40,046 nucleotides of DNA from Clostridia bacterium (GTDB lineage Bacteria; Bacillota_A; Clostridia; Oscillospirales; CAG-272): the NCBI GenBank assembly GCA_017445115.1, contig JAFSUU010000041.1, positions 1 to 40,046 on the forward strand. The letters run 5' to 3'. The position numbers and the translations under genes are program-made. Positions 32,135-40,046 of the stretch are shown here, piece after piece (position 1 is the stretch's first letter; each line of letters opens with the position of its first letter). Below the pieces are notes generated by a model. The model was not told the origin of the DNA. It saw only the letters and a program-made list of their open reading frames with translations, and searched no databases.

Positions 32135-33520
32135 TTATTTGATGAGCTGGTTCTCGTTTTCTTCGGGATCCTCGTTCTCAACTTTCTTCTTTCTTGTGAG
32201 GATGAGGTTCGTGATGATGCCGAGGATGAGAGCGACTGCGATCTTTGTGAGCGTGACAGCGCCGATGTTGATCGCCATACCGCCTATACCTGTGATAAGG
32301 ATGACAGCCGCCGTGAAGAGGTTACGGTTCTTGTTGAAGTCAACCTTCTGGACCATCTTGAGACCGGAGACTGCGATGAAGCCGTAGAGGGAGATGCAGA
32401 CACCGCCCATTACGCAAGAGGGGATCGTTGCAAGGAAGGTTGTGAAGGGAGCGATGAACGCTGCGACGATCGCGATGATCGCGGTAGCGAGGATCGTTAC
32501 GACGGAAGCGTTGCCGGAGATAGCGACGCAGCCGATCGATTCACCGTAAGTTGTGTTCGGGCATCCGCCGAAGAATGCGCCAGCGATCGAGCCTACGCCG
32601 TCGCCGAGGAGCGTTCTGTGGAGGCCGGGATCCTCAAGAAGGTCTTTCTCGATGATGGAGGAGATGTTCTTGTGGTCTGCGAGGTGTTCTGCGAAGACAA
32701 CGAATGCTACGGGAACGTATGCTACTGCGAGAGTTGCTATGTATTCGCCTGTGATCTCAGCGAAGCCGCCGTCAAACGCCTTGAGGAACGTGAAGTCGGG
32801 AAGCCACTGCATATCGCTGAAGAGGCTGAAGTTTACTACCTGAAGGTCTGCGTTGCCTGTTGCGTTGCCGATGAGTGTGAAGATCGTAGCTGCGAGGTAG
32901 CCGGCTGCGATACCGATGATGAACGGGATCATTTTTGCCATCTTCTTGCCGTAGACGGAGCAGAGCATTACTACGCAGAGAGTTACGAGAGCGCATACGA
33001 GGGAAACCCAACCTGCGCCGTTCATTACGTAAGCGCTGAGGTCGCCGCTGTATTCAGCGCCTTTGACAGCGTCGCCGACAGCGTTGCCTGCGAGGGAGAG
33101 ACCGATAAGAGCGACTACGGGGCCGATGACTACGGGAGGCATAAGCTTGTTGATCCATTTGACGCCTGCGAATTTAACTGCGAGAGCGATGATGACGTAT
33201 ACGAGACCTGCCATACCTGCGCCGATCAGGATACCTGCGTATCCGCCTGCAACAGATGCTGCGCCGCCGAAAGCTGCGAACATCGGACCGATGAATGCGA
33301 AGGACGAGCCGAGGAACACGGGGCTGCGGAACTTCGTGAAGAGCAGGTAAACGAGCGTGCCTACGCCGGCGCCGAAGAGCGCTGCGGACTGGGACATGCC
33401 GTTGCCGATGATCGCGGGAACTGCGATCGTTGCCGCGAGGATCGCGAGCAGCTGCTGGAACGCGAAGATGATGACTTTGCCGATCTTCGGTCTGTCTTGA
33501 ACGTTGTAGATGAGTTTCAT
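32135..33520 (-). CDS. uraA: Uracil permease (nucleobase-cation symporter-2 family)
   Basis: A 461-residue transporter with about 12 to 14 membrane segments. The NAT/NCS2 signature region is VFAEHLADHKNISSIIEKDL (about 280-300) followed by GDGVGSIAGAFFGGCPNTTYGES, which carries substrate-binding residues of UraA. The C-terminus is charged (KKKVENEDPEENE). GGAGGAG precedes the ATG. It follows pyrR with a 44-bp gap, so the PyrR attenuator in the leader controls both and would limit uracil uptake when pyrimidines are plentiful. Confidence 0.92.
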   Translation of the reverse strand: MKLIYNVQDRPKIGKVIIFAFQQLLAILAATIAVPAIIGNGMSQSAALFGAGVGTLVYLLFTKFRSPVFLGSSFAFIGPMFAAFGGAASVAGGYAGILIGAGMAGLVYVIIALAVKFAGVKWINKLMPPVVIGPVVALIGLSLAGNAVGDAVKGAEYSGDLSAYVMNGAGWVSLVCALVTLCVVMLCSVYGKKMAKMIPFIIGIAAGYLAATIFTLIGNATGNADLQVVNFSLFSDMQWLPDFTFLKAFDGGFAEITGEYIATLAVAYVPVAFVVFAEHLADHKNISSIIEKDLLEDPGLHRTLLGDGVGSIAGAFFGGCPNTTYGESIGCVAISGNASVVTILATAIIAIVAAFIAPFTTFLATIPSCVMGGVCISLYGFIAVSGLKMVQKVDFNKNRNLFTAAVILITGIGGMAINIGAVTLTKIAVALILGIITNLILTRKKKVENEDPEENENQLIK

Positions 33521-33564
33521 TGTTTCTCCTCCGAATTTAAATTTTTATATTAATTTTTGCTGAT

Positions 33565-34119
<555 letters not shown>

Positions 34120-34121
34120 TC

Positions 34122-34148
34122 AAAAAAATCTTGTCGCGATCGACAAGA
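34122..34148 (-). terminator. Regulated terminator in the pyrR leader
   Basis: On the minus strand TCTTGTCG-ATCG-CGACAAGA followed by seven T residues (34122-34128). The left arm can instead pair with a second copy of CGACAAGA at 34187-34194 to form an antiterminator that encloses the inner hairpin CGCAGG-CTGTC-CCTGCG (34157-34173). Confidence 0.85.
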
Positions 34149-34182
34149 CATCAAAACGCAGGGACAGCCTGCGGAATATTTC

Positions 34183-34221
34183 AAAATCTTGTCGGCATCA
34201 CGGTACCGCTTTAAAAATTTT
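34183..34221 (-). promoter_or_regulatory. PyrR-binding loop (anti-antiterminator)
   Basis: On the minus strand: lower stem AAAATTTT (34214-34221) with AAGATTTT (34183-34190), a purine-rich bulge TAAAG on the 5-prime side, upper stem CGGTA with TGCCG, and hexaloop CCGTGA (34198-34203). The loop fits the known PyrR hexaloop CNGNGA and keeps the U-G pair. Pairing here sequesters the antiterminator strand CGACAAGA (34187-34194), so the terminator at 34122-34148 can form. Confidence 0.82.
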
Positions 34222-34229
34222 CTGCAATT

Positions 34230-34258
34230 ATAATACCATATCCGTGTCGATTTGTAAA
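34230..34258 (-). promoter_or_regulatory. Promoter of pyrR-uraA
   Basis: On the minus strand TTTACA (34253-34258), 17 bp, TATTAT (34230-34235), with TGG before the -10 box as an extended -10. Transcription would start near 34223, directly at the base of the PyrR-binding loop. Confidence 0.7.
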
Positions 34259-34351
34259 CTGTTATTTTCGACAAATTTTGTACTGATAAATCGGCAAATA
34301 GTTGAATATATTTTAAATATGTTGAAAAGTTCGCCGCGGAGGATACAATAT

Positions 34352-35926
34352 ATGGACAAAACAAAGAAGTTTTTGATGAACGCGGTACTGCTCTCCGCGG
34401 TGTCCGTTGCGGCGAGATTTATCTCCGTCAGCTTCAACGCTCACGTGGCGCTGAAGGTCGGCGAAGAGTGCATGGGACTTTTCAGCCTCGTCGCGAGCGT
34501 TTTCTCTCTGTCCGTCATAATCGCTTCCGCCGGCGCCAATCTCGCGGTAGTCAGAACCGTGTCGGAGGCCGTCGCAAAATGCGAGGCGGAGGGGGCGGAC
34601 CCCGCGCCGCATCTGCGCCGGATCGTGCGCGCCGCCGTGGCATACAGCCTGATATTCGGCACCGCGGCGGGCGGAGCAGTGTATATTTTCTCCGTGCCGA
34701 TCGCCGAAAAACTGCTCTGCGACGTGAGATGCGTCATGTCGCTCCGGGCTTTTGCCGTAAGCCTTCCCGCGATCTCGCTGTCATCCGCGCTCGCCGGATA
34801 TTTCACCGGGATCGGCAAAATATATAAAAACGCTGTCTGCACGTTCGCCGAGGAAGCGGGGAAGATACTCGTCATCTCCGCCGGGCTCGTCCTGATCGCG
34901 CCGCGCGGGATAGAGTACGCCTGCCTTGCGATCGTCGGAGGCGGCGCCGCGGCGCAAGCGCTTTCACTCGTTACGGCGATAATCATATACCTGACCGATA
35001 AGAAAAAAAGAGGCGGAAAGGAAGAAAAGCGTGCAAAACGTCCCGGTCCCGTCTTCGGGAAGATCGCAAAACTTGCGCTCCCGGTCGCCGTCGGCAACGC
35101 CGCGAGAAACGGGCTTATCACGGCGGAGCACCTTGCGATACCGCGCGGACTTCGAGCGTTCGGTATGACGAATTCCGCCGCCCTTGCGGTCTACGGAGTT
35201 TTTCAGGGGATGGTGATGCCCGTCGTCCTCTTTCCGTCGGTGGTGCTCTATTCGTTCGCGGGACTTCTCGTTCCCGAACTTGCGAGCTGCCGCGCGGTCG
35301 GAAACACAGAGCGCATAGCGCGAATTGAGGAAAAGGTTTTTCGCTCGTCGCTGCTCTTTTCGATATGCGTCGCCGGGGTGCTCCTCTCGTTCTCCGACGG
35401 GATAGGATACGAGCTTTACAGGAGCGTGGAAGCGTCGCGCCAGATACACCTTCTCGCGCTCCTCGTACCCGTGATGTACCTCGACTCCGCTGTTGACGGT
35501 ATGCTTAAGGGGCTCGGCGAGGAGGTCTACTGTATGAGAGTAAACGTCCTTGACTCCGCGCTTTGTCTTGTCCTCGTTTTCATCCTTGTGCCGAAATATG
35601 GGATCGACGGCTTCATCGCGCTGACAATAATAAGCGAACTCGTCAACGCCGCGCTGAGCATCATACGTCTTCTCAAGATCGCGCCTGTAAAATTCAACGT
35701 TTTCAAATGGCTTTTCCTCCCGGTCGCATCGGTCTCGGCGGCAACTTTTGCGGTCAAGCTTCTCTCGTCGGCGCTGCCGTCAACGCCGCTCACCGTTCGC
35801 ATTGTACTCGCCGTCGCGCTTTACGGCGTCCTCTGCTTCGCTACCGGCGCCGTCGGCAAACGGGACGCGAGATGGTTCTTATCTCTATTCAGGAACAGGA
35901 GCGGAAAGTTGAAAGTTGAAAGTTGA
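34352..35926 (+). CDS. SpoVB/MurJ-like oligosaccharide or lipid flippase
   Basis: A 524-residue MOP-superfamily membrane protein with about 14 hydrophobic segments, of the SpoVB/polysaccharide-flippase group. Such proteins move lipid-linked sugars, including peptidoglycan precursors during spore cortex synthesis. Typical features are the N-terminal LMNAVLLSAVSVAARFISVSF and FAGLLVPELA in the middle. The ATG at 34352 follows GGAGG (34338-34342); the frame extends 36 codons upstream over the divergent pyrR promoter. The last six codons (KLKVES) are made from the GTTGAAA repeat that begins at 35907, so the native C-terminus may have been replaced by repeat sequence. Confidence 0.82.
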   Translation: MDKTKKFLMNAVLLSAVSVAARFISVSFNAHVALKVGEECMGLFSLVASVFSLSVIIASAGANLAVVRTVSEAVAKCEAEGADPAPHLRRIVRAAVAYSLIFGTAAGGAVYIFSVPIAEKLLCDVRCVMSLRAFAVSLPAISLSSALAGYFTGIGKIYKNAVCTFAEEAGKILVISAGLVLIAPRGIEYACLAIVGGGAAAQALSLVTAIIIYLTDKKKRGGKEEKRAKRPGPVFGKIAKLALPVAVGNAARNGLITAEHLAIPRGLRAFGMTNSAALAVYGVFQGMVMPVVLFPSVVLYSFAGLLVPELASCRAVGNTERIARIEEKVFRSSLLFSICVAGVLLSFSDGIGYELYRSVEASRQIHLLALLVPVMYLDSAVDGMLKGLGEEVYCMRVNVLDSALCLVLVFILVPKYGIDGFIALTIISELVNAALSIIRLLKIAPVKFNVFKWLFLPVASVSAATFAVKLLSSALPSTPLTVRIVLAVALYGVLCFATGAVGKRDARWFLSLFRNRSGKLKVES

Positions 35927-35927
35927 A
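35907..35927. repeat. GTTGAAA heptamer repeat, right copy
   Basis: Three perfect copies of GTTGAAA (35907-35913, 35914-35920, 35921-35927) overlap the end of the flippase gene and run straight into the palindrome block at 35947. The same tandem heptamer is at 32004-32024. Confidence 0.75.
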
Positions 35928-35946
35928 AGTGACTTGCGGGCCCTTT

Positions 35947-36080
35947 CAAAAAACTTTCAGGGGAAGTTTTTTGATGGCTGCAGTGATACAACTCCCGAAG
36001 AGATTTGTTTTCAAAGATCTCCTTACGGGAGTTTCTGAAAAGGGTGCGGGGAAAACTCTTTGCAAAGAGTTTTCCCCGCA
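35947..36080. repeat. Block of three palindromes after the flippase gene
   Basis: CAAAAAACTT and AAGTTTTTTG (35947-35973) form a 10-bp stem. AACTCCCG (35990-35997) pairs with CGGGAGTT (36026-36033) around an inner imperfect hairpin. TGCGGGGAAAACTCTTTG with its exact complement CAAAGAGTTTTCCCCGCA (36045-36080) is a 36-bp perfect palindrome without a loop. The last one lies 20 bp past the stop of the PrsA-like gene and could end both converging transcripts. Palindromes joined to the heptamer repeat suggest a non-coding mobile or dispersed repeat. Confidence 0.7.
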
Positions 36081-36100
36081 TATACTTCTCTATAAATAAT

Positions 36101-37591
36101 TTACGCTATCAGATTTGCCCTGACGAATACTTCGTCGAATTCAGGACCGATGCTGTTCAAATACTCCGTGAGACCGTTTTGGACGATCAGATTTTTGATC
36201 GTATCGACGCCGTCTGTGATCTCCTTGCCGTCGCCGATAAAGTACATGACGTGGTATCCGTAACTGCTCTTGATGATCCCGGTGTCGCCGGGGCGTCTTG
36301 CCTCGTCGTACGCCCATTTTTCAAAAGGCTCTACCGTCACGTCAAGCTCGATGTTTTCGTAAAGTCCGCCGTTTGTCTTCGTGTCTTTCTCAACGGTGTT
36401 GCCTTCGGCGTCGTACTCGTACTCGGCTTCTTCTGTGTACTCGTTTGCAAGCTTTGCAAAGTTGTCTTCCGAGGGATCCGCAAGATACAGCCCGAGGATC
36501 CTCTCCGCTTCTGCGAGGCACGCTTCTTCACTCTCAAAGCTGTCGACCTTGAGAAGAATGTGGCGGACGCTCTTCGTGACGTAGTCGTAGAGAGTCGGCT
36601 CCTTCGTCAGCATGAAAACGGAGCAGGATCTTCCGTCCTCGCTCATTACCTCGTAGCATTCGTAAAGCTTCGCGCGGAACATCCACTCGAACTCTTCGAC
36701 GCCCTCGTTGTAAGCGATGAGCATATTCTCTATCCTGTCATTGAACTCGACCTTCTCCTCGGAGTCGGCGTTCAGCACGTTGACGTAGTAGTCTTCGACT
36801 TTCGCATGGAATTCTTCGGGCGTCTTTGCCGATGTGATCTCGTCGGCGTAGCCTTTCACGTCCTCAGCCTTGACTGTCGTGTCGTTGGATTTGACGACGT
36901 AATACATTACGTTGACGTAGGAATAGCTGTTCGGATCTTTTTCGTACTCGGCTTCAATGACCTCGTCCGTGATGTTCAGATCTTCCGTAAATGCGGCGAG
37001 AGCCTTTCTCGCGAGAGTCACCTTTTTGTAGTAAGAGAGGACCGCGTCTTCATCTATCATTCCGTAAGAATCGCCGAAGTATTCCGCGATGGAACCGTAG
37101 TAGCTCTTTGCGGTCGATACGAGATTTGAAGTGCTCGTCTCGCACGACGTTATCTCGTCGGCTTCGAGTTCAATATCGTTCTCGGCGGCGTAGTTCAGCA
37201 TAGCCGCGATCTCGGTGAATCGTTCTTTGGCGACGTTAAGAAAATAGTCGTAAAACGTGCCGTCGTAATTCGGACAGTCCTGCTCGTTCAGAGGAGTGTC
37301 AAGGTCGAGCCCTTCCTGCTGAAGAAGTATCTGTTTGTAATACTGATCGCCGTAATAATACTGATAGTTTGCGGCGAGCGTCAGCGGCAGAGAACGGAAA
37401 TAGATGCAGAATTCCGCAAGAGTGATCTCACCTTCTCCGACCGTGATCACCGGAACGTCGCCGTCCACCTTTTCCGTTACTCCGGGATCATCGGTGTCAG
37501 TTTCATTTCCGCCGGCGGAACATGAAGCGAGCGCAAACAGCGTCGCAGCGCAAATGATGAGAGCGAGCAGCTTTTTTAACATAGATGACAT
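36101..37591 (-). CDS. Parvulin-type peptidyl-prolyl isomerase lipoprotein (PrsA-like)
   Basis: A 496-residue exported foldase-like lipoprotein. The signal peptide ends in a lipobox LASC with Cys24. A long acidic and Tyr-rich helical region (about 50-335) resembles SurA/PrsA N-domains. The parvulin domain runs about 340-455, starting VRHILLKVDSF and containing FAKLANEYTEEAE, GGLYENIEL and SYGYHVMYFIGDG. It lacks part of the canonical catalytic set and has an acidic insertion, so it may be a chaperone more than an isomerase. AAGGAA precedes the ATG. It is last in the DUF5685-J domain-membrane gene series, 54 bases after the membrane protein gene. Confidence 0.82.
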   Translation of the reverse strand: MSSMLKKLLALIICAATLFALASCSAGGNETDTDDPGVTEKVDGDVPVITVGEGEITLAEFCIYFRSLPLTLAANYQYYYGDQYYKQILLQQEGLDLDTPLNEQDCPNYDGTFYDYFLNVAKERFTEIAAMLNYAAENDIELEADEITSCETSTSNLVSTAKSYYGSIAEYFGDSYGMIDEDAVLSYYKKVTLARKALAAFTEDLNITDEVIEAEYEKDPNSYSYVNVMYYVVKSNDTTVKAEDVKGYADEITSAKTPEEFHAKVEDYYVNVLNADSEEKVEFNDRIENMLIAYNEGVEEFEWMFRAKLYECYEVMSEDGRSCSVFMLTKEPTLYDYVTKSVRHILLKVDSFESEEACLAEAERILGLYLADPSEDNFAKLANEYTEEAEYEYDAEGNTVEKDTKTNGGLYENIELDVTVEPFEKWAYDEARRPGDTGIIKSSYGYHVMYFIGDGKEITDGVDTIKNLIVQNGLTEYLNSIGPEFDEVFVRANLIA

Positions 37592-37645
37592 ATTATTTCC
37601 TTCCGTATTATCGATCTGTGCGATATTAAATATATAAAATGTTTT

Positions 37646-38185
37646 TCAGCGCTTTCTTTTTCCGATGCCGAGCTTAGCGCGCAGCTTTGTGACGTAAAGG
37701 TTCGCCATCAGCGAGAACGCGACGTCCGCGAGAACGAAGAATGCGTTTGCGGCGAGATAAGCGACGATGCCAAGCTTAAGACCGGCGTCGAGCCCGAAAA
37801 TGAACGTTGTGAGGAAGAACCATCCCGTGAAGACCGCGTTGAAGAAAACGATCTTGCACACCCATGCGACGGGCATGGGGAGCTTCTCGAAGAGCGCCTT
37901 CACCATCGGATAGACGCCGCCGAACATAACGAATTCGAGCGCGACGTCCTTCTTCGGCAGAAGCACCATGCAGAGGACCCCTGCCACGAGCCAGATCAGC
38001 CACGGGTAATATTTTCCGATCTCGATCACGGCGATAATAATTATCATAGAGCACAGCACCATACCCGACAGATCGAGAATGTCCGTCACCGCCGCGAGAT
38101 ACATCACGACGAAACAGAGAGCCGAGATCACGCCGGAAAGGGCTATGCTCTTGGTGTTTGTCAAAGCGTTATTCTGTTTACGCAT
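37646..38185 (-). CDS. Multi-pass membrane protein of unknown function
   Basis: A 179-residue hydrophobic protein with five or so membrane segments (about 13-33, 38-55, 60-80, 105-130 and 137-160) and a basic C-terminal tail (KLRAKLGIGKRKR). The start MRKQNNALTNTKSIALSGVISAL resembles the N-termini of small substrate-binding membrane proteins of ECF transporters, but no family is certain. It starts three bases after the J-domain gene stop, so the two are co-translated, and it is followed by the PrsA-like gene. Confidence 0.65.
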   Translation of the reverse strand: MRKQNNALTNTKSIALSGVISALCFVVMYLAAVTDILDLSGMVLCSMIIIIAVIEIGKYYPWLIWLVAGVLCMVLLPKKDVALEFVMFGGVYPMVKALFEKLPMPVAWVCKIVFFNAVFTGWFFLTTFIFGLDAGLKLGIVAYLAANAFFVLADVAFSLMANLYVTKLRAKLGIGKRKR

Positions 38186-38188
38186 AAA

Positions 38189-38800
38189 TTATCTTCTGCA
38201 CAGACAGTCGAGACACATGAGAAGGCTGCAAACGTTGCACATATCGCAGTTCGTTCCGTTTGTCGAAGCGTAGGGGTTGTTGTAACTCTGGTTTCCGTAC
38301 GAACGGTAAGCGGCGCCGCCGCGGAGTTGCTGCTGGAGCGCTCTGTATTCGCCGTTGTTCGGATCCATGTAGACCGCCTGATCGACGTACTTCTGCGCGT
38401 CGAAAACGTCGTTCTTTCCAACGCATACGCAGCCCATTAAGAAGTTCCACTCCGCGCCGCGTTTGTCGGACGAGACGGAATTAAGGATCGTCTCAGCGCC
38501 GACGAAATCGCGGTTGTTTATCATCGACCTTACGTTTGCATACTCAGTTGACGAAGAATAGGATGACGAAGAACCGTAGGAAGAGTAGCCTGAACTCCTC
38601 GACGAGCCGGACTGACGATCCTTCTGGATCTGGTCGTACGCCTCGTTGATCTCTTTCATCTTTTCCTCGGCAAGGTCGGACAGAGGATTGTCCGCGTAGT
38701 TGTCGGGATGATATTTCATTGCCAGATTGCGATATGCTTTTTTTATCTCCTCGTCGGATGCATTCGGGGATACCCCGAGGACCTGATAGGGATCTCTCAT
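38189..38800 (-). CDS. J-domain protein with a cysteine-rich tail
   Basis: A 203-residue DnaJ-like protein. The J domain (1-63) has the HPD motif at 31-33, after helix II RNLAMKY. A Ser/Tyr-rich linker (about 67-88) and a helical tetratricopeptide-like region (90-155) follow, and the C-terminus has a Cys cluster [19 protein letters not shown] that looks suited to metal binding or membrane association. It has no zinc-finger or client domain of true DnaJ and belongs to the short clostridial J-domain type. It probably recruits DnaK to a specific target. It lies 34 bases after the DUF5685-like gene and three bases before a membrane protein gene. Confidence 0.82.
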   Translation of the reverse strand: MRDPYQVLGVSPNASDEEIKKAYRNLAMKYHPDNYADNPLSDLAEEKMKEINEAYDQIQKDRQSGSSRSSGYSSYGSSSSYSSSTEYANVRSMINNRDFVGAETILNSVSSDKRGAEWNFLMGCVCVGKNDVFDAQKYVDQAVYMDPNNGEYRALQQQLRGGAAYRSYGNQSYNNPYASTNGTNCDMCNVCSLLMCLDCLCRR

Positions 38801-38834
38801 AGTCTTTCACCTCTTGGTACAACGTACCGTAATA

Positions 38835-39749
38835 TCAATAATTGAACTTAATAGGATCGTCTTTCTTTCCTCTGCCGTAGAAAACGCGCTCCGCCTCTGC
38901 TCTTATCCCGAGCGTCAGCACGTTCATAACGAACCCCTTGTACGTCGCGATATCCGTGTCGTCAAGAAGTTCAAAGGACGCGGCAGCCCGGTTTGCTTCA
39001 ATGCCGACTGCGGTGTAAAGCTCGTCGGCGATCTCTTTTTTGAGCGCGGGTCTGTCTGCCGACGCATCTTCAAACGGTTCGTCATAAATTAACGCGAGAG
39101 GGTTGTATTTTTCGCCGCGGATATCGTCCGCAAGGTCGTCTGCGGCGTCAAGAACGTAAATGATCTTTCCGAGCGCGCGGCCGATCTCTTCGGCAATCTT
39201 TTTTTCATTCCCTTCGAGCCCGAAGGACGCCACCTTTGAGAGTACCGCGGCGGAAGCGCCTGCCGGCGCGTCGAGGGACGCAGTCTGCTCGCCTTCTATC
39301 CGGGAGAGCTCTTCTAAATCAGTTTTTACCTCGTTTTCAAGTGTCCCGACTTTTTTTCTCACACGGCGTGTGATCGAATTCCCGAAAGGGAGGAGGAGTT
39401 TTGCGCGGAACCTTTTGCCGCCGGACTCGTCCGTCGCGTCGTCGCGGATCTTGCCCGCGGTCAGCACCGCGGAAGCCGCCGCGCAGTATTCAAGCACCGG
39501 ATTGCGCTTCATGTGCGTCCGGCGCGAAAACGGATGAGCGATGCACCCCTTGCGCTCGAACTTCGCGGGGAGGCGCTCCGCCGCGAGCCGGAAGATCACG
39601 AGAAACGCAAGATCATAGCTAAGCGTCAGACGCGACAGCTGCCCGGTCAGAGAGCCCATTGTACGGCAAAGACCGCAGTACGCCCCGCGGTACGCTTCGT
39701 ATTCCGCGACCGTCAGCGACGGCACGTACGGCTTCACATATCCGAACAC
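38835..39749 (-). CDS. DUF5685-like protein with two aspartate-rich motifs
   Basis: A 304-residue, mostly helical protein. The start VFGYVKPYVPSLTVAEYEAY and the CGLC motif (Cys25, Cys28) match the DUF5685 type as I remember it. Cys69 (CIAHPF) and Cys89 complete a possible metal site. Two acidic motifs stand out: DDATD at 103-107 and DAADDLADD at 201-209, followed by GEKYNPL, a pattern seen in class I isoprenoid synthases. The start is a GTG at 39747-39749 behind AAAGGAG; the frame is open 26 codons further upstream. It heads an operon with a J-domain protein, a membrane protein and probably the PrsA-like gene. The function is unknown; the enzyme fold is only suggested. Confidence 0.7.
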   Translation of the reverse strand: MFGYVKPYVPSLTVAEYEAYRGAYCGLCRTMGSLTGQLSRLTLSYDLAFLVIFRLAAERLPAKFERKGCIAHPFSRRTHMKRNPVLEYCAAASAVLTAGKIRDDATDESGGKRFRAKLLLPFGNSITRRVRKKVGTLENEVKTDLEELSRIEGEQTASLDAPAGASAAVLSKVASFGLEGNEKKIAEEIGRALGKIIYVLDAADDLADDIRGEKYNPLALIYDEPFEDASADRPALKKEIADELYTAVGIEANRAAASFELLDDTDIATYKGFVMNVLTLGIRAEAERVFYGRGKKDDPIKFNY

Positions 39750-39787
39750 GTCAGGCTCCTTTCTGCGCAAGGCACATTTTACATCAA

Positions 39788-39815
39788 TATATATCATAAT
39801 ATAAATAATTGTCAA
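39788..39815 (-). promoter_or_regulatory. Promoter of the DUF5685 operon
   Basis: On the minus strand TTGACA (39810-39815) is followed after 16 bp by TATATA with TGA before it (extended -10), or after 18 bp by TATATT. It faces away from the tRNA promoter. Confidence 0.6.
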
Positions 39816-39860
39816 ATGCAAGAGCAAACTTCCGTTTTTCCGATTTTTTTTGAAAAAGGC

Positions 39861-39889
39861 TTGACAACATTTTTTATTTATGCTATCAT
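39861..39889 (+). promoter_or_regulatory. Promoter of the tRNA genes
   Basis: Consensus TTGACA (39861-39866), 17 bp, TATCAT (39884-39889) with TGC before it (extended -10), 18 bp before the first tRNA. Confidence 0.82.
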
Positions 39890-39907
39890 TATTAGGCTAA
39901 ATTCAAT

Positions 39908-39981
39908 GCGAGTGTAGTTCAGTGGTAGAATTCCAGCCTTCCAAGCTGGTTATGTGGGTTCGATTCCCATCACTCGCTCCA
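39908..39981 (+). tRNA. tRNA-Gly (TCC)
   Basis: A complete 74-base cloverleaf: acceptor GCGAGTG pairs with CACTCGC, discriminator T, and CCA is encoded (39979-39981). The anticodon arm is CCAGC-CTTCCAA-GCTGG, giving anticodon TCC. The T arm contains GGTTCGATTCC. A T-rich spacer leads to the next tRNA. Confidence 0.95.
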
Positions 39982-39988
39982 TTTTTTT

Positions 39989-40046
39989 GTGCCTTTAGCT
40001 CAGCAGGATAGAGCAACTGCCTTCTAAGCAGTAGGCCGAGGGTTCG
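39989..40046 (+). tRNA. tRNA-Arg (TCT), cut by the end of the window
   Basis: The 5-prime acceptor strand, D arm (AGCTCAGCAGGATAGAGC) and anticodon arm ACTGC-CTTCTAA-GCAGT (anticodon TCT) are present, but the sequence stops inside the T arm (GGGTTCG). It lies 7 bases after tRNA-Gly and shares its promoter. Confidence 0.88.

Noticed and set aside
32618..33553. A 311-codon open frame on the plus strand opposite uraA
   Set aside because: Its Cys/Glu/Asp-rich translation is the reverse complement of Ala/Val/Ile-rich membrane segments; no ribosome site or family motif.
36005..37129. A 374-codon open frame on the plus strand opposite the PrsA-like gene
   Set aside because: It begins in the palindrome block and is antisense to a lipoprotein gene with signal peptide and parvulin motifs.

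Overview
The window looks like ordinary chromosome from an uncultured member of the Clostridia (Bacillota), probably an anaerobic gut bacterium related to Oscillospirales or Christensenellales. This is inferred from gene content: SpoVG, a SpoVB-type flippase, the Gram-positive helicase-loading pair DnaD/DnaI, PyrR with an RNA attenuator, a CotH-dockerin protein, lipoproteins with a lipobox and clean AGGAGG-type ribosome sites. No plasmid or phage backbone is visible. GC content is moderate and AT-rich sequence is confined to promoters.

Layout. 1-860 (minus): a translationally coupled three-gene module with TnpV, left over from or belonging to a Tn4451-like element. 860-1320: no gene, but hairpins and a tandem palindrome array. 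1321-4787 (plus): a four-gene phospholipid operon (PAP2 family protein, LPG-synthase-type membrane protein, PssA, Psd) that should make phosphatidylethanolamine. 4844-6809: spoVG and murC, divergent. 6874-8350 (minus): two zinc-ribbon membrane proteins. 8518-14664 (plus): a DeoR-type regulator with an operator inside its own promoter, followed by a complete 2-oxoacid dehydrogenase complex in the order E2, E3, fused E1 alpha-beta. 14757-16469 (plus): an ECF sigma factor, a probable membrane anti-sigma factor and a lipoprotein. 16535-19307 (plus): a G5/3D cell-wall protein and a serine beta-lactamase-like hydrolase. 19344-21173 (minus): typA. 21357-23756 (plus): a secreted CotH-kinase protein with a dockerin. 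23824-26223 (minus): a DinG/XPD-type helicase. 26343-27204 (plus): a CpXC-type zinc protein and a 42-residue cysteine-rich membrane miniprotein.

27268-31931 (minus) reads as one operon: dCMP deaminase, lipoprotein, RimI, TsaD, DnaD, DnaI. 32135-34258 (minus) is pyrR-uraA with a PyrR attenuation leader. It has a promoter, a binding loop whose hexaloop fits the known consensus, an antiterminator and a terminator. 34352-35926 (plus) is a SpoVB/MurJ-like flippase. The uraA-pyrR-flippase block lies between two copies of a GTTGAAA heptamer repeat, and the right copy runs into a block of three palindromes. 36101-39749 (minus) holds a DUF5685-like protein, a J-domain protein with a cysteine tail, a membrane protein and a PrsA-like lipoprotein. 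The window ends in tRNA-Gly(TCC) and the start of tRNA-Arg(TCT) behind a near-consensus promoter.

Most genes are housekeeping or cell-envelope genes. The parts that most deserve a second look are the DUF5685/J-domain operon, where the DUF5685 protein carries two aspartate-rich motifs reminiscent of isoprenoid synthases; the covarying PyrR loop; the palindrome array at 1025-1118; the DeoR operator set; the G5/3D protein with a cytoplasmic octapeptide repeat; and the coupled miniprotein at 27076. All family assignments are from reading the sequence; no database was searched.
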